A stretch of DNA of 5,612 nt, from positions 1-5,612 of the forward strand of contig DAOVUO010000208.1 of assembly GCA_030632545.1 (NCBI GenBank), given 5' to 3'. Shown here piece by piece: positions 1 through 5,612 of this stretch. Below the pieces are notes generated by a model. It ran no database searches, had not been told where the DNA came from, and was given only the letters and a program-made list of their open reading frames with translations. Both the position numbers and the translations under genes were made by a program. This stretch comes from Bacteroidales bacterium. Its GTDB lineage: Bacteria > Bacteroidota > Bacteroidia > Bacteroidales > DYOH01. Within the stretch, counting starts at the first letter, position 1. Each line of letters opens with the position of its first letter.

Positions 1-174
1 CAACACTTAATAAAAACGCCGAGCGAATTTCCAGAATCTGGAATTTATTATTTAAAAGGTGGTGATTTTTTTGCTGAACTTAATAATTTTGAGCGACACA
101 AAACTTTCGCAATCAGCGAATATTTTGTTGAAGAATATTTTCAGAACAAACATGTTGTTTTTATTGAACTTTAA
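1..174 (+). CDS. rsmG: RsmG-like 16S rRNA (guanine-N7) methyltransferase, C-terminal part
   Basis: Only the last 57 codons lie in the window; reading frame 1 is open from the first base to the TAA at 172-174. The visible peptide contains IYYLKGGDFFAEL, then a segment ending in VEEYFQNKHVVFIEL. In Bacteroidota RsmG (GidB) proteins the C-terminus typically reads as a YLKGGDL-like strand, an acidic helix, a FxEEFFExK-like segment and a final VV(Y/F) strand, and this fragment follows that order. RsmG uses S-adenosylmethionine to methylate the guanine-N7 of a base in the 530 loop of 16S rRNA. The SAM-binding motifs would lie upstream of the window and cannot be checked, so the assignment rests on the tail alone. 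The stop codon overlaps the stop of the convergent ABC-F gene by four bases (TTAA), leaving no room for a terminator between them. Confidence 0.72.
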   Translation, partial: QHLIKTPSEFPESGIYYLKGGDFFAELNNFERHKTFAISEYFVEEYFQNKHVVFIEL

Positions 175-2108
175 GGTCTTTTAGCTGCAATATTTTCAAG
201 TTTTTCATGTAATAGTTCCCATTTTTCCATTGACTCTTTAGATTTGATTTTCCACTGATTATACTCTTTAGATATTTCGTGAACATTAGACTCATTTGTG
301 TTTTGAGAAAGTTTAACTTCCAATTCACTAATTTTGGAATCTGCCAATTCGATATTATTTTCTAATTGTTCAATTTCACGTTCAGTTTTGCGAAGTAATT
401 TATCATGCTCTTTTCGTAATTGATATATCTTTTTTGAATCGGACGCTACAACTATTTCTGATGATTTTGATTTTTTAGAAGCTAAATTTATTTTCTGCTG
501 CAATTCAATTTTATTTTGTAAAATATGAGCCACACTATCAAGATGCAATTTTACCTTTTTATTAGTAAACTCATACACCTTATTTGGTAAATCTTCGAGA
601 AAATATCTGTCGTGCGAAACTAATATTATTGTACCATCATAATTTTGCAAAGCTCTTTTAAGAATATCTTTGGAGGCTATATCTAAATGGTTGGTAGGCT
701 CATCAAGAATCAGCAAATTATAGGGTTTTAACAATAATTGAGCAATTGCTAATCTCGCACGTTCACCTCCTGAAAGAACTTGAACTTTTTTATCAATAGA
801 CTCTCCGCTAAACATAAATGCACCTAAAATATCTCGCACTTTTGTCCGAACAGCTCCCACTGCAATATCGTCAATAGTTTCAAAAACTGTTTTTGCCTCA
901 TCAAGTAACAGCTCTTGGTTTTGAGCAAAATAACCAATTTCTACATTGTGGCCAATCTTTAACTCACCTTGATAATCAATCTCTTTCAAAATCATTTTAA
1001 CTAAAGTCGATTTTCCCTCACCATTTTTTCCAATAAATGCAACTTTATCACCACGCTCAATTGTAAAATCAATATCATTCAAAACCACATGCTCCTTATA
1101 AGCTTTTGAAGCACGAATTCCCTCAACCACAATAGTTCCAGAACGAGGTGCAGATGGAAATTTTATATTAATATGACTTTTATCAATTTCATCAATCTCT
1201 ATTCGCTCTACTTTATCTAGCTGTTTAATACGCGATTGCACCTGAACTGCCTTAGTAGCTTTGTATCTAAACCTTTCTATAAAACGCTCAGTTTCCTGAA
1301 TCATTTTTTGTTGATTCTCATAAGCTGCTAACTGCTGTGTCAATCTTTCTTCTCTAAGCTGAACGTATTTTGTATAGGAAACTTTATAATCATAAACACG
1401 TCCCATAGAAATTTCCACAGTTCGCTTAGTTAGATTATCTAAAAATTTTCTATCGTGAGAAATAACTAAAACGGCTCCTTTATAGGCTTTAAGAAAACCC
1501 TCCAGCCATTGAATTGATTCAATATCCAGATGATTTGTTGGCTCATCTAAAAGAAAAGCATCTGGCCTTTTTAAAAGGATTTTGGCAAGCTCTATTCGCA
1601 TTCGCCAACCTCCGCTAAACTCATAAGTTGGCCTAATAAAATCGTCATCAGTAAATCCGAGTCCTTTGAGCACTTGCTCTGCGTTTGCGCCCATTTTTTC
1701 GGGTTCAAACATTGCCAAACGTTCATTTTTATCTGTCAATAAGCTTATCAATTTTACATAATCATCACTATCATAATCATTTCGAATTGCCAATTCTTGA
1801 GTAATATTCTCAATATCATTTTGCAAATTTATAACAATTTCAAAAGCCAACATTGCTTCTTCGCGTACAGTGCGTGTATCACTATATGTAATTTGCTGTG
1901 GCAAATATCCCAAAACAGTATCTTTAGGCATAGAAATTTGCCCACTACTTGCTTGATCTAAACCTGTAATAAGCTTTAACAAAGTAGATTTACCAGCCCC
2001 ATTTTTACCTACCAGTCCAACTTTATCCTGCTTAGTAATTAAAAATGAAATTTGCTTAAATAGTTGAAATTTACCAAAATCAACAGTCACATTATTAATG
2101 CTAATCAT
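171..2108 (-). CDS. ABC-F family ATPase, YheS/ABCF3-like translation factor
   Basis: A complete 645-residue protein with two ATP-binding cassettes and no membrane segments. Cassette 1 has Walker A GKNGAGKS (34-41), signature FSGGWRMR (164-171), Walker B LLDEPTNHLD (186-195) and the H-loop His218. Cassette 2 has Walker A GKNGEGKS (360-367), signature LSGGE (445-449), Walker B ILDEPTNHLD (467-476) and His499. The EPTNHLD form in both cassettes is diagnostic of ABC-F proteins. A charged helical linker at about 245-310, including FIERFRYKATKAVQVQSRIKQ, corresponds to the P-site-tRNA interaction motif. Residues about 560-640 form a Lys/Glu-rich coiled-coil tail, as in YheS. ABC-F proteins bind the ribosomal E site and affect stalled or initiating ribosomes; some protect against antibiotics, but nothing here points to a resistance role. 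The start is fixed: an in-frame TAA directly precedes the ATG. A promoter-like TACTTTTG lies 18-25 bases upstream. Confidence 0.95.
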   Translation of the reverse strand: MISINNVTVDFGKFQLFKQISFLITKQDKVGLVGKNGAGKSTLLKLITGLDQASSGQISMPKDTVLGYLPQQITYSDTRTVREEAMLAFEIVINLQNDIENITQELAIRNDYDSDDYVKLISLLTDKNERLAMFEPEKMGANAEQVLKGLGFTDDDFIRPTYEFSGGWRMRIELAKILLKRPDAFLLDEPTNHLDIESIQWLEGFLKAYKGAVLVISHDRKFLDNLTKRTVEISMGRVYDYKVSYTKYVQLREERLTQQLAAYENQQKMIQETERFIERFRYKATKAVQVQSRIKQLDKVERIEIDEIDKSHINIKFPSAPRSGTIVVEGIRASKAYKEHVVLNDIDFTIERGDKVAFIGKNGEGKSTLVKMILKEIDYQGELKIGHNVEIGYFAQNQELLLDEAKTVFETIDDIAVGAVRTKVRDILGAFMFSGESIDKKVQVLSGGERARLAIAQLLLKPYNLLILDEPTNHLDIASKDILKRALQNYDGTIILVSHDRYFLEDLPNKVYEFTNKKVKLHLDSVAHILQNKIELQQKINLASKKSKSSEIVVASDSKKIYQLRKEHDKLLRKTEREIEQLENNIELADSKISELEVKLSQNTNESNVHEISKEYNQWKIKSKESMEKWELLHEKLENIAAKRP

Positions 2109-2125
2109 TTAAATTTTATTTTGTG

Positions 2126-2133
2126 CAAAAGTA
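2126..2133 (-). promoter_or_regulatory. Candidate -7 promoter element of the ABC-F gene
   Basis: On the minus strand this reads TACTTTTG, an exact match to the TAnnTTTG -7 element of the Bacteroidota primary sigma factor. It ends 17 bases before the ATG, so the leader would be only about 10-13 nt. The matching -33 TTTG is not perfect: the best candidate is GTTTT at about 2151-2156. The call rests on the -7 motif and its position alone. Confidence 0.45.
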
Positions 2134-2203
2134 TAAAAATAGAGTTGATTTAAAACATATACATTGTTTCATTTTTGATGCTTAAAAATAACAAAAATCT
2201 TTT

Positions 2204-2232
2204 TTTGAGCACAAACAAATGTTTTACTTTCG
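2204..2232 (+). promoter_or_regulatory. Candidate Bacteroidota promoter of the saccharopine dehydrogenase gene
   Basis: TTTG at 2204-2207 is followed, after a 17-base spacer, by TACTTTCG at 2225-2232. This resembles the TTTG/TTG - 17 to 23 bases - TAnnTTTG promoter of Bacteroidota, with one mismatch in the -7 element. Transcription would start near 2238, giving an AT-rich leader of about 40 nt before the ATG at 2281. With the ABC-F promoter nearby it forms a back-to-back divergent pair. Confidence 0.55.
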
Positions 2233-2280
2233 TATTAAACTTTTATCAAAAAACATTTAACACTAAACATTAATTAACCT

Positions 2281-3618
2281 ATGAAAAATATATTATTAAT
2301 TGGAGCTGGACTATCTTCGTCAACATTAATTAAATATTTACTTGATAACGCCAAAGATAATAAATGGCAATTAATTGTTGGAGACCAATCATTTGAATTA
2401 GCTCAAAAAAAAATTGAGAAGCATCCTTTTGGGAGAGCGATTAAATTTGATGCTTTCAATATAGAGCAACGAGAAAAAGAAATAAAAAATGCTGATATAG
2501 TTATTTCCATGCTTCCTGCAAGACTACATTATTTAATAGCCGAAGTATGTTTACAGTACAACAAAAACATGGTTACTGCCTCCTATGTTTCTGACCAGAT
2601 TAAGGAAATGGATGCCGATTTAAAAGCAAAAAAACTACTTTTTCTCAACGAAATTGGTGTTGACCCGGGCATAGATCACATGTCGGCTATGAAAATTATT
2701 GATGATATTAATAATAAAGGTGGGAAAATTGAAGTTTTTGAATCAAATACTGGTGGTTTAGTTGCACCCGAATTCGACAATAATCCTTGGAATTATAAAT
2801 TTACTTGGAATCCTCGAAACGTTGTAATTGCAGGACAATCAGGTGCACGTTTTTTAGATAGAGCTCAGATAAAATACATTCCTTACAATCAATTATTTCG
2901 CAGAACTGAACTATTGCCTGTACTGGATTATGGAGAATTTGAATCTATTCCCAATCGAGATTCCCTTCAATACATAGATGTTTATGGTTTAGATAACATT
3001 AATACCATGTATAGAGGTACATTTCGTCGGCCAGGATTTGCATCTGGTTGGCATGTTTTAATTCAATTAGGCTTAACCGATGATAGTTTCAAAATTAAAA
3101 AATCAGAAGAATTAACTTACAGAAATTTTATTAATGCTTTTTTGCCCTACGGGAAAGATAGAACTGTTGAAGAAAAAACATGTGATTATTTAAATATTGG
3201 AATTGGCTCTGAGACAATGCAAAAACTACGATGGTTAGGTATTTTTGAGAATAAACAAATTGGCCTGAAAAATGCTAGTCCTGCACAAATTTTGCAAAAA
3301 CTGCTTGAAGAAAAATGGCGTTTATCAGATGAGGATTTAGATATGATTGTGATGCAACACCAATTTATTTACACATTGAAAAATAAGAGGCGAAAAATAA
3401 TTTCCTCAATGATTGTAAAAGGTGATAATCAAATACACACTGCTATGTCTAAAACGGTTGGACTACCTTTGGCTATTGCTGTAAAATATATTTTAAATGG
3501 TGTAATTACAAAAATTGGCGTTAAATTACCAGTATGCAAAAATATTTATCAACCTATATTAGCCGAACTCGAAAATTATGGGATAGCATTTACAGAAGAA
3601 GAGTTTGAGCTTGATTGA
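2281..3618 (+). CDS. Saccharopine dehydrogenase, L-glutamate-forming (Lys9/AASS C-terminal type)
   Basis: A complete 445-residue soluble enzyme, the usual length for stand-alone Lys9-type saccharopine reductases. The family interconverts saccharopine with 2-aminoadipate semialdehyde plus glutamate, in lysine degradation or fungal-type lysine synthesis. Visible motifs in order: N-terminal Rossmann loop IGAGLSSS (7-14), VVTASY-like MVTASYVS (97-104), NEIGVDPGIDH (123-133), TGGLVAPE (157-164), PNRDS (224-228), RGTFRRPGF (245-253), MIVMQH (355-360) and KTVGLPLAIA (391-400). All have clear counterparts, in the same order, in yeast Lys9 and in the C-terminal half of human AASS. Asp35 after the second strand, where yeast Lys9 has Arg, suggests NAD(H) rather than NADP(H) use; this is inference. 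The partner lysine-ketoglutarate reductase is not in the window, so the direction of the pathway is unknown. The start is fixed by an in-frame TAA at 2275-2277. There is no Shine-Dalgarno sequence, as is normal for the phylum. Confidence 0.92.
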   Translation: MKNILLIGAGLSSSTLIKYLLDNAKDNKWQLIVGDQSFELAQKKIEKHPFGRAIKFDAFNIEQREKEIKNADIVISMLPARLHYLIAEVCLQYNKNMVTASYVSDQIKEMDADLKAKKLLFLNEIGVDPGIDHMSAMKIIDDINNKGGKIEVFESNTGGLVAPEFDNNPWNYKFTWNPRNVVIAGQSGARFLDRAQIKYIPYNQLFRRTELLPVLDYGEFESIPNRDSLQYIDVYGLDNINTMYRGTFRRPGFASGWHVLIQLGLTDDSFKIKKSEELTYRNFINAFLPYGKDRTVEEKTCDYLNIGIGSETMQKLRWLGIFENKQIGLKNASPAQILQKLLEEKWRLSDEDLDMIVMQHQFIYTLKNKRRKIISSMIVKGDNQIHTAMSKTVGLPLAIAVKYILNGVITKIGVKLPVCKNIYQPILAELENYGIAFTEEEFELD

Positions 3619-3625
3619 AAACAAT

Positions 3626-3818
3626 CTGTCTAAAACTAATAAAATTCGTTTAAATAATAAGTAGCTCTATTACAGTGTCTTAGTGTGCGAGTTTTGCTGT
3701 TCCGTAATCTGTTGATTAATAGTGATTTTAGATTGCTGAAAAGTTGCCGAAGTGGTGTATAAGTTAGTGATTTTCAATTCAATAAATTAAACGATTTTGG
3801 ATAACTATTTTTAGACAG
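3626..3818. mobile_element. Probable MITE-like element (non-autonomous, 193 bp)
   Basis: CTGTCTAAAA at 3626-3635 is repeated perfectly inverted as TTTTAGACAG at 3809-3818. Just inside, a second matching pair, AAAATTCGTTTAA (3641-3653) and TTAAACGATTTT (3787-3798), is also inverted with one base of difference. Each end therefore carries an imperfect terminal inverted repeat of about 28-32 bases. The interior has no open frame of note and no transposase remnant. The left end lies eight bases after the saccharopine dehydrogenase stop. I see no convincing target-site duplication, so the exact ends are uncertain; the parent family cannot be named. Confidence 0.45.
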
Positions 3819-3855
3819 TTTTTCTTTTACGAAGATTTTATACCGAACGATTATC

Positions 3856-3901
3856 ATGTAAACCACTATCAATCATATTTAAAATTGATAGTGGTTTACA
3901 T
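3856..3901. terminator. Perfect 18-bp inverted repeat, likely bidirectional terminator
   Basis: The arm ATGTAAACCACTATCAAT (3856-3873) and its exact complement ATTGATAGTGGTTTACAT (3884-3901) surround a 10-base AT-rich loop. The repeat sits between two convergent genes and ends one base from the stop codon of the minus-strand small membrane protein, the usual place for a shared terminator. Neither side has a clean U-tract, so it could instead be an mRNA 3'-end stabilising stem or a repeat remnant. Confidence 0.6.
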
Positions 3902-3902
3902 A

Positions 3903-4127
3903 TTATAAATCATTTTGATTTCTATTCGTATTATCTTTAATAAATACCGAAACTATAAACAAAACAACTACAGAAGCTACAAAAACTACGAATAAAGAAT
4001 ATAACATTTTTCGAATTACTTCTTCAATGTCGATTACATCCCAAATTGCTAGTAAACCAAGTCCTGTAAGCAATATTACAGTAGTAATTAAAATATATGA
4101 AACATATTTTTTTAATGTATTTTCCAT
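3903..4127 (-). CDS. Small two-pass membrane protein of unknown function
   Basis: A 74-residue protein that I do not recognise. It has two clear hydrophobic segments, at about 8-29 and 42-63, joined by a short acidic turn (DVIDIEEVIRK, 30-40), with a polar Asn-rich tail from 64 on. The paired Lys6-Lys7 ahead of the first segment suggests a cytoplasmic N-terminus, and with two passes the C-terminus would also be inside. Its ATG overlaps the stop of the upstream ABC ATPase as TAATG, sharing one base. With no ribosome-binding sequence visible, translation is probably coupled to the ATPase. That coupling, its compact size and the terminator-like hairpin right after its stop support a real gene. 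A role as a partner of the ATPase is possible but unproven; it is far too small to be a FecCD-type permease. Confidence 0.75.
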   Translation of the reverse strand: MENTLKKYVSYILITTVILLTGLGLLAIWDVIDIEEVIRKMLYSLFVVFVASVVVLFIVSVFIKDNTNRNQNDL

Positions 4128-5125
4128 TATTTGCTAGATTTTAAATAAAATAAAAGCTCATTAAAACTATTAGCCCGTTGACTATATTTGCCAGAATTAA
4201 TAATCCAATAATCTGGTCTCACTTCTATAACGGTTTCGGTGGATAAAAAGTTACAATTATTGTCAAAAGAAGCTCTTTGCAGGGCGTTTAAACTTAGTTT
4301 ATAACGCAGCGTATCAGAAAAATTCTTTATGACTAATTTATTAGCCAATAAAGTTTTTGGTTTAAAATGAAGATTATTATAATCGAAATGCACAAAATCC
4401 TTTGAAAAAATAGAATCAAATTTACCACGCTCAATTAAATCTTCTGGCGTACCAAATTCATAATTATTATTATTAAAAATCAATAATTTGTCGGCAAATT
4501 GAGTTGCCATATTCCAATCGTGAGTAGAAAACAAAATAGTTTTTTGCTCTTTATTAACTAATTGCCTTAAAAGATAAAAAATTTCAGTTTTATTCTCAAT
4601 ATCCAAGAATGCTGTGGGCTCATCTAAAAAAATAATCTGTGTACTTTGAGCTAAAGCTTTTGCTAATACCACTTTTTGCCTTTCACCATCACTTAAAGAA
4701 AAAATTTTTCTCTGAGCCAAGTGCTTTCCACCCACAAGATTTATGGCATTTTGGACTTCTAATTTATCTTCCGACTTTAAAATGGCATTCCACGACAAAT
4801 AAGGTGTTCGAGCCATTGCAATAAAATCCCAAACAACAAAATCAAAGTATAAATTTAAACCAGCTGGTACATAAACTAATTCTTTTGCTTTTTCCGCATT
4901 AGAATAACTTTCTAAATTATTCTCATTTAAAAGAATTTGTCCATCAATTGGAGGTAAAAGACCCGAAATTGTTTTTAAAAATGTTGATTTTCCTATTCCA
5001 TTTGCTCCAAGAATAGCAACTAATTCAGACTTGCCAAAACTAAGACTAATATTACTTATAATTGGGACTGACCGATTTGCTTTATAATAACCAACGGATA
5101 AATTATCTGTTAATAAATCAGACAT
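4127..5125 (-). CDS. FecE/BtuD-type ABC transporter ATP-binding protein (iron-siderophore, heme or cobalamin uptake)
   Basis: A 332-residue ATPase made of one cassette plus an extension. Motifs: Walker A GANGIGKST (40-48), signature LSDGERQK (144-151), Walker B IIFLDEP (164-170) with catalytic Glu169, D-loop AFLD (172-175) and H-loop His202 in FSTHD. The MARTPYLSW stretch (104-112) and LSDGE in place of LSGGQ are typical of Bacteroidota FecE-like ATPases, which power uptake of ferric siderophores, heme or vitamin B12. The Q-loop position reads YVPAG (85-89), without the usual Gln. Residues from about 236 to the end are a C-terminal domain beyond the standard cassette; from memory, similar tails occur in Bacteroidota relatives. 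No FecCD-type permease or binding protein is visible nearby, so the substrate is open. The start is unique: an in-frame TGA lies seven codons upstream with no other ATG between. The gene leads a two-gene unit with the downstream small membrane protein. Confidence 0.88.
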   Translation of the reverse strand: MSDLLTDNLSVGYYKANRSVPIISNISLSFGKSELVAILGANGIGKSTFLKTISGLLPPIDGQILLNENNLESYSNAEKAKELVYVPAGLNLYFDFVVWDFIAMARTPYLSWNAILKSEDKLEVQNAINLVGGKHLAQRKIFSLSDGERQKVVLAKALAQSTQIIFLDEPTAFLDIENKTEIFYLLRQLVNKEQKTILFSTHDWNMATQFADKLLIFNNNNYEFGTPEDLIERGKFDSIFSKDFVHFDYNNLHFKPKTLLANKLVIKNFSDTLRYKLSLNALQRASFDNNCNFLSTETVIEVRPDYWIINSGKYSQRANSFNELLFYLKSSK

Positions 5126-5290
5126 ATAAACTAGGCATAAGAATCAAAACAATTTCCATGCTTACGTCACTCTTTTATATATAGAAAAAGAACAAAGGCA
5201 TTAATATTAATCAGGAGAAAATATATAAAACTTCAATAAACTAAGCACTGTAAAGAAATAAGCTTTGCATTAACAATTATCTAATAATAC

Positions 5291-5454
5291 TTCCCCGATG
5301 TTCGGGACTGGCTGTTTAGTTTTAAGTTTCGAGTGCTAAGTTTTAAGTTAAAGCGCTGAATATATAGCAGTTATGCTTAATAGATTGATTTTTGCAAATA
5401 ATTATCATTCAATGTCTTACGAGCATTTAACTGCTTGCCCCTAACATCGGGGAA
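5291..5454. repeat. Inverted-repeat-bounded intergenic element (164 bp), MITE-like or fold-back
   Basis: TTCCCCGATGTTCGGG at 5291-5306 is matched, inverted, by CCCTAACATCGGGGAA at 5439-5454: 15 of 16 positions pair, including 12 consecutive at the outer end. Weaker matching continues inward for about 13 more bases. The left end can also fold on itself (CCCGA TGT TCGGG, 5294-5306). GC-rich ends in such AT-rich DNA stand out. The interior has no coding frame and carries the direct repeat AGTTTTAAGTT. No target-site duplication is evident. Confidence 0.45.
5318..5349. repeat. Short direct repeat AGTTTTAAGTT (two copies)
   Basis: Perfect 11-base copies at 5318-5328 and 5339-5349, a 21-base period, inside the inverted-repeat element. 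Each copy is itself made of AGTT-like units, so slippage is a possible origin. Confidence 0.5.
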
Positions 5455-5507
5455 TCATTGAATATTAATAAATTACTTTTAATAATTAACAATTGCTAAG
5501 GTAACTT

Positions 5508-5612
5508 TTATTCTATTTTGACAGCATTTTCTGGCTCAGTAAGACTCATTGATGGAATTAAACCTTTAGTCTTCATATTTGTCATTAATACTTCGTACTT
5601 TAATTGTCCATC
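5508..5612 (-). CDS. C-terminal 34 residues of an unidentified protein
   Basis: The frame is open from the window edge to the TAA at 5508-5510 on the minus strand. The peptide starts DGQLKYEVLMTNMKTKG and ends in SLTEPENAVKIE. The mix of strand-like hydrophobic and charged residues looks like the tail of a real soluble or exported protein rather than random translation. No membrane segment is present, so it is not the hydrophobic end of a FecCD-type permease. I do not recognise the family. It runs in the same direction as the ATPase gene, but the 382-base gap makes a shared transcript doubtful. Confidence 0.5.
   Translation of the reverse strand, partial: DGQLKYEVLMTNMKTKGLIPSMSLTEPENAVKIE

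Larger units (their letters stand above)
5126..5507. other. 382-bp intergenic region with no supported gene
   Basis: No coding frame, tRNA or riboswitch is recognisable on either strand. The part next to the ATPase gene should hold its promoter, but I find no full consensus. The closest is TTGTTTTG (minus strand, 5145-5152), one base off the TAnnTTTG -7 element and without a -33 partner. A 12-bp perfect palindrome, ATTAATATTAAT, lies at 5200-5211; it is pure A/T and may be chance. The right part is occupied by an inverted-repeat-bounded element, listed separately. Confidence 0.6.

Noticed and set aside
171..2108. Reading the ABC-F protein as an antibiotic-resistance factor
   Set aside because: Its linker and coiled-coil tail resemble the general YheS/ABCF3 translation-factor type, and nothing in the neighbourhood suggests resistance or transfer.
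3742..3770. A stretch GCCGAAGTGGTG that resembles the 5' end of a leucine tRNA
   Set aside because: No anticodon arm, T-loop or matching acceptor end follows, so it is not a tRNA gene; the likeness may be chance.
4639..4824. A 61-codon open frame on the plus strand
   Set aside because: It lies wholly inside the well-supported ABC ATPase gene on the other strand and its product has no recognisable motif; it is a shadow frame.
5395..5413. A Fur-box-like sequence (minus strand AATGATAATTATT) upstream of the iron-type ATPase gene
   Set aside because: The core matches 12 of 13 consensus positions but only about 13 of 19 overall, lies about 270 bases from the start codon inside a repeat element, and is made of A/T bases that match easily in this genome.
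5407..5463. Inverted pair ATTCAATG / CATTGAAT straddling the right end of the 5291-5454 element
   Set aside because: Only eight bases, AT-rich and not extended by further pairing; likely by chance.

Overview
The window is AT-rich (about one third G+C by eye) and looks like a chromosomal piece of a Bacteroidota (Bacteroidetes) genome. The clues are a TTTG / TAnnTTTG-type promoter, start codons without Shine-Dalgarno sequences, and protein subfamilies typical of that phylum: an RsmG-like C-terminus carrying YLKGGD, and a FecE-type ATPase with an LSDGE signature and a C-terminal extension. The genus cannot be told from the sequence.

Layout, left to right. (1) Bases 1-174 (+) are the last 57 codons of a gene best read as rsmG, a 16S rRNA methyltransferase. 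(2) Bases 171-2108 (-) encode a complete 645-residue ABC-F protein of the YheS/ABCF3 type, a ribosome-acting translation factor. It converges on the rsmG-like gene and the two stop codons share a TTAA. (3) Bases 2109-2280 are a divergent promoter region. (4) Bases 2281-3618 (+) encode a complete 445-residue saccharopine dehydrogenase (L-glutamate-forming, the Lys9 / C-terminal AASS family) of lysine metabolism. (5) Bases 3619-3902 are non-coding. They hold a probable MITE-like element of about 193 bp with imperfect terminal inverted repeats, then a perfect 18-bp hairpin. (6) Bases 3903-5125 (-) are a two-gene unit: a FecE-type iron/heme/cobalamin ABC ATPase, followed by a 74-residue protein with two membrane segments whose start overlaps the ATPase stop (TAATG). 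No permease or binding-protein gene for this ATPase is visible. (7) Bases 5126-5507 are non-coding and contain a second inverted-repeat-bounded element of about 164 bp. (8) Bases 5508-5612 (-) are the last 34 codons of an unidentified gene.

Most of the window is housekeeping in character: ribosome function, amino-acid metabolism and metal or cofactor uptake. I see no defence system, CRISPR array, rRNA, tRNA or intact insertion sequence. The least explained parts are the two short inverted-repeat elements, the hairpin touching the stop codon of the small membrane protein, and the ATPase/small membrane protein pair without a permease next to it.
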